From Syntrophaceae bacterium UBA2251 (lineage in GTDB: Bacteria; Desulfobacterota; Syntrophia; Syntrophales; UBA2251), in contig DDXV01000044.1 of NCBI GenBank assembly GCA_002347815.1, positions 1,519-38,303 on the forward strand: DNA of 36,785 nucleotides, given 5' to 3'. How positions within the stretch are numbered: position 1 is the stretch's first letter; each line of letters opens with the position of its first letter. The notes beneath the pieces were generated by a model. It did not search any database, had not been told where the DNA came from, and was given only the letters and a program-made list of their open reading frames with translations. The translations under genes and the position numbers were made by a program. Below, one piece after another: positions 31,729 to 36,785 of this stretch.

Positions 31729-33603
31729 ATGAAAAAAACCGTTATGGCCGTTTTCACGACCCTGATGATGCTGATGGCCGTCCCGGCGGTGGCCGAGAAT
31801 TTTACGGTTCAGGGCGACATGGCCTCCACCATCCACTACGAGCTGCGGCATCAGATCGTGGCCGGCGATTCCATGAGAAAATTGATGCTGAGCTTCGTCG
31901 TGCCCGAAAGCTTCGACTCTCCGACGTACAAACAGAAGATCACCCGTTTTAAAGTCCGGTTTTCGCCGGAGGCCGAGGACGAAACCACCACGACCAACGC
32001 CCGCGGCAACAAGATCATCCAGGCGACCTGGTACACCGTTCCCCGGGTGGTTGACGCCACGATCGCCTTTGACGCGCAAACCACGACCGGCTTGAACCCC
32101 ATCCAATCCACCGCGCCTTTCCCGGCCGTGTCCACACCCGAGGATCTGAAGGATTATCTGCAGGCCTCCGAGCTGGTGCAAACCGGGGATCCGGCCATTC
32201 GGGCGCTGGCGCTCGAACTGACCCAGGGCGTAAAAACGCAGTTCGATGCCGTGCAGAAGGTCGTGAGCTGGGTCGTGGATCACGTCCGGTACGTCAATCC
32301 CCCGGTGCAGTACGACGCACTTTATTCTTTGCGGACCGGCAAGGGCAACTGCCAGAACTACTCGCACCTGACGGCCGCGCTGTTGCGCAGCGTGGGGGTG
32401 CCGGTGCGGATCGTCAACGGCGTCACGATGAATCAGCCGTTCGACGTGTCCTGGGAGAGAGGAACGCTGACCTTCAAGATGGGGCAGGGCCGGCATTCCT
32501 GGGTGGAAGTCTGGTTCCCAGATCTGGGTTGGGTTCCCTACGATCCGCAGAACATGCAGTTTTTTATTTCAAACCGGTTCGTCCGCATTGAAGTCGGCGT
32601 GGATAACAACGAGACCAAAAATGACGGTCTGGTGCGCTGGGCGCAGAGTTCCGGGGCTCGCACCAAGCCGACGCTGCAAGAAACCATCGGCGGGAACTTC
32701 CTGGCCGATTCGATTCAGGTTTCAGCCAAGCGGCAGAATTACGGCCCCAAGAATCTGCTTTTGGGCCCCAATGTCCTGGCCAGATTGGAGGAGGCCGCCG
32801 TTCAGCCGGCGCCTGAGCCGCCCGCACCGGAACCCGTTCCCGTGCCGCCCGCACCGTCGCCTGAGCCCGCACTGGAACCGGCGCCCGCTCCCCCCATCCC
32901 CGTGCCGCCCGTGCCGGCGCCTGAGCCCGCACCGGAACCGGCGCCGGCTCCCCCCATCCCCGTGCCGCCTGCCCCGGAACCCGTTCCCGCTCCACCCGCG
33001 CCGGCGCCCGTGTCTCCCAAGCCGTTACGCTATGACAAGCCCTTTGTTTTCGGAAATCTGGAATTTCCGGAGGACGTCGATTTTGCGTTTCCCCGTGTGA
33101 CCCAGGCCAAAGGCGGGGATTCGTTTGAAATGTCCCGCAATTTTCTGGTGGAAACGGCGGAATTCGTCACCCACAGCGTGACGCAGTATGCCCAGGTGGT
33201 CGAATTGGCGAAACCGGCGACCCTCCATGAAATCGCGCTGGCATTGCACAACTTTGGGGGAGACGGTCATCTCTGGGTGGATGTGTTCAAGGATCGGGAT
33301 GGCCAGCCCGGCGAGATCCTGTGCACGACGCAAATGGTCGCTCTCGAGGAGATTTCCGGCCGGCCCGGTTATCGATGGGTGACCTTCACCTTCCCGGATC
33401 GGGAACGGCCGGTTTTGGCGGCGGGGAATTACTGGATTGCCCTCGGCTTTTCGGGGAAGCCGGTCGTCAACTGGTTTTACACGTACGGCAAACCCGTCGG
33501 ACCCGTTTACGGGACCCGCTATAAAAGCATTTTCGCGAAGGAATGGAGCGGCGCACTCAATTATGAATTCAATTACAAGGTCGTCGGGATGGCCGCGGAA
33601 TAG
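31729..33603 (+). CDS. Secreted transglutaminase-like protein with proline-rich linker and C-terminal beta domain
   Basis: A 624-residue exported protein. The signal peptide MKKTVMAVFTTLMMLMAVPAVA is cut before EN. A transglutaminase-like cysteine peptidase core follows, with C208 in GNCQNYSHLTAALLRSVGVPVRI, H256 in GRHSWVEVWFP and D272 in VPYDPQ forming the triad. Residues about 360-432 are a Pro/Ala/Glu linker encoded by 60-bp tandem repeats. The C-terminal 190 residues (LHEIALALHNFGGDGHLWVDVFKD, GNYWIALGF) look like a jelly-roll or carbohydrate-binding-type domain, inferred from pattern only. The ATG at 31729 has GAAGGAG upstream. Such proteins may be proteases or cross-linkers. Confidence 0.82.
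   Translation: MKKTVMAVFTTLMMLMAVPAVAENFTVQGDMASTIHYELRHQIVAGDSMRKLMLSFVVPESFDSPTYKQKITRFKVRFSPEAEDETTTTNARGNKIIQATWYTVPRVVDATIAFDAQTTTGLNPIQSTAPFPAVSTPEDLKDYLQASELVQTGDPAIRALALELTQGVKTQFDAVQKVVSWVVDHVRYVNPPVQYDALYSLRTGKGNCQNYSHLTAALLRSVGVPVRIVNGVTMNQPFDVSWERGTLTFKMGQGRHSWVEVWFPDLGWVPYDPQNMQFFISNRFVRIEVGVDNNETKNDGLVRWAQSSGARTKPTLQETIGGNFLADSIQVSAKRQNYGPKNLLLGPNVLARLEEAAVQPAPEPPAPEPVPVPPAPSPEPALEPAPAPPIPVPPVPAPEPAPEPAPAPPIPVPPAPEPVPAPPAPAPVSPKPLRYDKPFVFGNLEFPEDVDFAFPRVTQAKGGDSFEMSRNFLVETAEFVTHSVTQYAQVVELAKPATLHEIALALHNFGGDGHLWVDVFKDRDGQPGEILCTTQMVALEEISGRPGYRWVTFTFPDRERPVLAAGNYWIALGFSGKPVVNWFYTYGKPVGPVYGTRYKSIFAKEWSGALNYEFNYKVVGMAAE
32841..32970 (+). repeat. 60-bp tandem repeat encoding the proline-rich linker
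   Basis: About 2.2 copies of a 60-bp unit inside the transglutaminase-like gene. The first and second full copies differ at about five positions. Each encodes 20 residues of the type PEPAPEPAPAPPIPVPPAP. Because the unit is a multiple of three, copy-number change keeps the reading frame. Confidence 0.85.
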
Positions 33604-33694
33604 CCGTTTGCCGATCGCCTGACCTTTCGCCGGAAACCGGACGGGGCCGGAAGGCGCGCTGCCGCATGGCGGATGATCCGGTCGGGCGTCGTTT

Positions 33695-34186
33695 CTACAG
33701 GTCGTAGAGGGTTTCGTCCACGGAGGGCCTGGGTTTGCGGCCGCCTTTTCTGCCTTTCGCCTCCAGCAGGAACGGCTCTTCCCCCTCGAGCAGATCGCCC
33801 ATCTCCGCCTCGATCTTTTCCGGGTCCTCGCCCCGCTCCATCCGGCTCAAGGCCTCCTCCATCCCCGCCCCGAGCTTGAGCCCCGTGGCGTTGCTCAGCC
33901 TCCGCATGAGGGCCGCCGCCTGCCGGGGATCGTCCTCGTTGATCCTGTCCGCCTCGCCGGCCAGCATCGCCATCGCCTTTTCCATCTTCGCCTCGTCGAT
34001 GGGCGGCATGTCGTCCGCGGGCGGCTCGTCCTTGCCGCCGGAGAGCTTGGCGAAGACGGACATCTGCCGCTTGAGGCGGACGCGCTTGCACCTCGGACAG
34101 GTCGGGATCTTGTCCGTATTGACGGTCCTGGAGAAGAAGTTGTAGATCGTGTTGCACTTCGCGCAGTAAAACTCGTAGATCGGCAT
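33695..34186 (-). CDS. FmdB-type zinc-ribbon regulatory protein
   Basis: A 163-residue protein with an N-terminal zinc ribbon of the FmdB/CxxC_CXXC_SSSS family: MPIYEFYCAKC with C8/C11 and CPRC with C30/C33. The rest is charged and helical (Glu/Ala/Met-rich, about 60-150), ending in a basic GRKGGRKPRP stretch. FmdB was named as a putative regulator of formamidase genes; its general function is unknown. The ATG at 34186 follows GAGGGA and gives the family's canonical MPIYE start; the longer frame to 34291 is not supported. It is 147 bp downstream of the FeoA-FeoB gene and convergent with the transglutaminase-like gene. Confidence 0.85.
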   Translation of the reverse strand: MPIYEFYCAKCNTIYNFFSRTVNTDKIPTCPRCKRVRLKRQMSVFAKLSGGKDEPPADDMPPIDEAKMEKAMAMLAGEADRINEDDPRQAAALMRRLSNATGLKLGAGMEEALSRMERGEDPEKIEAEMGDLLEGEEPFLLEAKGRKGGRKPRPSVDETLYDL

Positions 34187-34297
34187 GTCCCTCAACCCTC
34201 TTCGCGTATTCGAAACAGGTCCGGCGCGCGGCGGGACGACGATTGAAAGGCGCCTTGTCGTCATCCGTCCGGCAGGGGCTAATCTAACCACTCCGGC

Positions 34298-34329
34298 GGG
34301 AAAATCAACCCTGCGGGGGGCATTTTCCC
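34298..34329 (-). terminator. Hairpin directly after the feoAB stop codon
   Basis: GGGAAAAT (34329-34322 read on the minus strand) pairs perfectly with ATTTTCCC (34305-34298) around a GC-rich inner loop. It starts four bases after the stop codon. No T-run follows in the minus direction, so it may be an mRNA 3' stabiliser and not a true intrinsic terminator. Confidence 0.35.
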
Positions 34330-34333
34330 TTTC

Positions 34334-36580
34334 TCAGACGCCGGCCAGGAGGACCAGACGGTAGGCGATCACGCCGCCCGCGTAGGACAGGGCGAACATG
34401 AACGCGAGGGACGCGGCAAACCACCGGTTGTCGGCCAGTTCCCGGCGCATCACGGCCACCGTGGCCGCGCAGGGGATGAAGAGCATCAGCACGACGAGAA
34501 AGGCCGCTGCCGAGGCATGGCTGATGATCCGGGGCAGCATCGCGACCAGGCCCTGATCTCCGACGGCATAGAGGACCCCCAGGGTGGCCACGGCGTTTTC
34601 CTTGGCGACAATACTGGTGAGGAGGGCCGTCACCATCTTCCAGTCGAGTCCCAGTGGCCGGCCCAGCGGCTCCAGGAGACGCCCGAAGCCTGCGAGCAGG
34701 CTCGTTTCCACCTGGCCGTACGGCAGGTACGAGAAGAGCCAGACGGCGACGGACACGGCGAGGATGACCGTTCCCGCCTTGCGGACAAAGGCCGCGGTAC
34801 GCATCCAGACCGCCGTGCCGATCGTCCGAATGTCCGGACGGTGGTACAGGGGAAGCTCCATGATGAAGGGGGTTGCCTCGCCCTTCAGAAAGAACCGGCT
34901 GATCACCATGCCCGTGACCCCCAGGAGCAACAGGTTGAGGGCCAGCAGTCCCGTGGCCCAGTACATCGCCTGCGATCCGAACATCGCCCCGGTGACGAGG
35001 GTGATCACCGCCAGGCGCGCCGTGCAGGGGATGAAGGGGGCGAGAAAGATCGTCAGCAGCCGTTCCTTCTTCGCCTCCACGATGCGGGCCCCCATGACGG
35101 ACGGCACGTTGCACCCGAAGCCCAGGCACAGGGGCAGGAAGCTTTTCCCGTGCAGGCCGATCAGGTGCATGAACCGGTCCATGACAAAGGATGCCCGCGC
35201 CATGTAGCCCACGTCTTCCAGAAACGCCATGACGGCAAAGAAAATGATGAGGATCGGCAGGAAGGTCAGCACCGAACCGACGCCGCCGACCACGCCGTCG
35301 ATCAGGACGCCGCCCAGCCAGTCCGGCAGCGGTGCCAGGACGGGGCGCAGCACGCCGGCCGCGGAGCCGATGAGGCGCTCCAGCCAGGCCTGCAGGGGGA
35401 AGCCGACCCGGTAGGTGAAGGCAAAGACGATCGCCAGGATGGCGAAGAGGATGGGGATGCCGAACAGGGGACGCGTCAGGACGTGGTCGATCCGATCGGT
35501 CGTCAGAACCTCGCCCAGCCGGTGGCGCGAGACCGCCGCCCGGGTGACGGACTCGATCCACTCGTACCGGCCGGCCACCACGGCGTGCAACGAATCCTCA
35601 TGCCGGACGAGGAGGGCCTGGATGTCGTTCCAGACCGCCTCCGGGATGACGCCCTCCATGATCTTCGTCACTTCCGGGTCGCCCTCCATCAGTTTCGTGG
35701 CCGTCCAGCGCACCGTATAGGGGTGCTCGACATAGGGGTCGATCGCGGCGGCGATCTTCCGGTAGATCTCTTCATGATCCGGATGGATCGCGGGAATGCG
35801 GGGATGGCCCTGTTCCTTCCCTTCGGCCAATGCCGTGAGGCGGGCCACCAGTTCCCGGATACCCCGGTTTTTCGTGGCCACCATCGGGACCACGGGCACC
35901 CCCAGCGCCCGTTCCAGCGCCTGGGGATCGACCTCGATGCCCTGGGCCTCCGCGACGTCCAGCATGTTCACGGCGACGATGACCGGCGATTCCAAAAGCA
36001 GGATCTCGGACAGGAGATAGAGACCGCGCTCCAGGGCGGCGGCGCTGACGATCAGGATGATGACGTCGGGGTGGACATCGATGATGAAATCGCGGGCCAC
36101 CCGCTCTTCCTCCGAGGAGGCGGTCAGGCTGTAGGTTCCGGGGAGGTCGACGATCCGCATCTCGAACGCCTCCGTCGCGTGGGTGCCCTCCTTCTTTTCC
36201 ACGGTCTTGCCCGGCCAGTTGCCGACGTGCTGGGAGAGGCCCGTCAGGATGTTGAACAGGGTGGATTTCCCCACGTTGGGCTGGCCGGCGAGCGCCACGG
36301 TCAATCCCCGGCTGGCGCGCCGGGGCGCGGGCGCCTCCGGCGCCTCCCGCAGCTTGGCGGCGAGGATTTTTGCCGCCTCGCCGCGGCCGAGGGCCACGCG
36401 GGTATCGGACACCTGGAGGATCACCCAGCCCCCGCTGTTGTGCGTCACACGCACGCGGGCGCCCTGGGCGACCCCCATTCCGGCGAGCCGGCTCGTCAGG
36501 CCGCGGCCCCCGTTGACGGCGTGAATCACCCCCTCCTCCCCTTCACGGAAGGCGGTTATGGCTATCCTCTCGTCCTGCAT
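34334..36580 (-). CDS. feoB: Ferrous iron transporter, FeoA-FeoB fusion
   Basis: Inner-membrane ferrous iron uptake protein of 748 residues. Residues 1-75 are a FeoA-type SH3-like domain (GLTSRLAGMGVAQGARVRV), here fused in frame to FeoB. The G domain has G1 GQPNVGKS (99-106), G3 DLPG (145-148) and G4 NMLD (205-208). The membrane part contains two Gate regions, with ASFVMDRFMHLIGLHGKSFLP, GCNVPSVMGAR and IVAKENAVATLGVLY, and about ten spans. The ATG at 36580 has GAGGA upstream. FeoA is usually a separate small protein; fusions are known. The gene has its own promoter at 36671-36699. No FeoC or Fur box was identified. Confidence 0.96.
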   Translation of the reverse strand: MQDERIAITAFREGEEGVIHAVNGGRGLTSRLAGMGVAQGARVRVTHNSGGWVILQVSDTRVALGRGEAAKILAAKLREAPEAPAPRRASRGLTVALAGQPNVGKSTLFNILTGLSQHVGNWPGKTVEKKEGTHATEAFEMRIVDLPGTYSLTASSEEERVARDFIIDVHPDVIILIVSAAALERGLYLLSEILLLESPVIVAVNMLDVAEAQGIEVDPQALERALGVPVVPMVATKNRGIRELVARLTALAEGKEQGHPRIPAIHPDHEEIYRKIAAAIDPYVEHPYTVRWTATKLMEGDPEVTKIMEGVIPEAVWNDIQALLVRHEDSLHAVVAGRYEWIESVTRAAVSRHRLGEVLTTDRIDHVLTRPLFGIPILFAILAIVFAFTYRVGFPLQAWLERLIGSAAGVLRPVLAPLPDWLGGVLIDGVVGGVGSVLTFLPILIIFFAVMAFLEDVGYMARASFVMDRFMHLIGLHGKSFLPLCLGFGCNVPSVMGARIVEAKKERLLTIFLAPFIPCTARLAVITLVTGAMFGSQAMYWATGLLALNLLLLGVTGMVISRFFLKGEATPFIMELPLYHRPDIRTIGTAVWMRTAAFVRKAGTVILAVSVAVWLFSYLPYGQVETSLLAGFGRLLEPLGRPLGLDWKMVTALLTSIVAKENAVATLGVLYAVGDQGLVAMLPRIISHASAAAFLVVLMLFIPCAATVAVMRRELADNRWFAASLAFMFALSYAGGVIAYRLVLLAGV

Positions 36581-36670
36581 CCCATCCTCATCCCGGGTTG
36601 CCCGCGCCCGGCGCGAACGACGGCACGGTTTCCCCGCGGCGCGCCGGTCCCGTTCCCCCGCGGCGAAACC

Positions 36671-36699
36671 CTTTTAACGTGATTCACCGGCCTTGTCAA
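36671..36699 (-). promoter_or_regulatory. Promoter of the FeoA-FeoB gene
   Basis: On the minus strand TTGACA (36699-36694) and TAAAAG (36676-36671) are separated by exactly 17 bases. Transcription would begin near 36664, about 84 bases before the start codon. No clear Fur-type palindrome overlaps it. The rest of 36581-36785 is GC-rich and shows no supported gene. Confidence 0.6.
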
Positions 36700-36785
36700 A
36701 GTCTTATCCGGACGCCGCCCGGGACGGAGGGCGTCCGCGTTGCGTGCGCCCGTTTCCCCCCGGCCATAATCCACCACCAACTTTC

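Noticed and set aside
34517..36682. Plus-strand ORF of 721 codons opposite feoAB
   Set aside because: It is antisense to an intact FeoA-FeoB protein, its composition is His/Asp/Gln-rich and low in hydrophobic residues, and it has no motif.
36562..36780. Minus-strand ORF of 72 codons at the right edge
   Set aside because: It overlaps the feoAB start and promoter, is Arg/Gly-rich, and has no ribosome binding site.

Overview
The window looks like a chromosomal segment from a Gram-negative anaerobe-type bacterium, most likely of the Desulfobacterota (former Deltaproteobacteria, Syntrophales-like). This assignment is inference. It rests on the gene families (a PilZ–acetyltransferase-like fusion, multi-domain GAF/PAS sensors, GatCAB, a FeoA–FeoB fusion, an IlvBNCD operon with attenuation), on a palindromic intergenic repeat of a kind I associate with that group, and on the moderate-to-high GC. 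There are no tRNA or rRNA genes, CRISPR arrays, insertion sequences or prophage genes.

Layout. 1-1196 (minus): a GAF-domain protein followed by gap (cut by the window edge), behind a good sigma70-type promoter. 1240-2175 (minus): a YhcC-type radical SAM protein. 2416-4332 (plus): mnmG. 4363-10701 (plus): a tightly overlapping three-gene operon of a double-PilZ/acetyltransferase-like protein, a membrane hybrid histidine kinase and an enolase-superfamily enzyme. 10712-10930 (minus): a small lipoprotein. 11071-16630 (minus): the branched-chain amino acid operon ilvB-ilvN-ilvC-ilvD, preceded by a promoter, a 22-residue leader peptide rich in Val/Ile/Leu codons and a terminator, which together make a classical attenuator. 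16713-18320 (plus): a B12-binding-type radical SAM protein that overlaps convergently the 3' end of a class A penicillin-binding protein. That gene is the last of a minus-strand tatB-tatC-PBP1A group (18283-21889). 22005-23069 (plus): a histone-deacetylase-fold deacetylase. 23173-27393 (plus): gatC-gatA-gatB-mtnA, all translationally coupled.

From about 27.1 kb rightward the sequence becomes visibly more GC-rich and the peculiar intergenic repeats disappear. This part holds a tandem hotdog protein, a HAD phosphatase, PspC, a nitroreductase, a PAS-only protein, a secreted transglutaminase-like protein with a proline-rich linker, and, on the minus strand, an FmdB-type zinc-ribbon protein and a FeoA-FeoB fusion with its own promoter.

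Three things stand out. (1) At least four intergenic stretches of the left two thirds consist of degenerate seven-base tandem units that run up to stop codons or ribosome binding sites, even inside operons. (2) The ilv leader can be folded on paper into mutually exclusive terminator and antiterminator stems, and a 118-bp palindromic repeat sits directly after its U-tract. (3) The PilZ/acetyltransferase-kinase-enolase operon is a candidate undescribed signalling or small-molecule system; its enolase-family member has lost one of the usual catalytic lysines.
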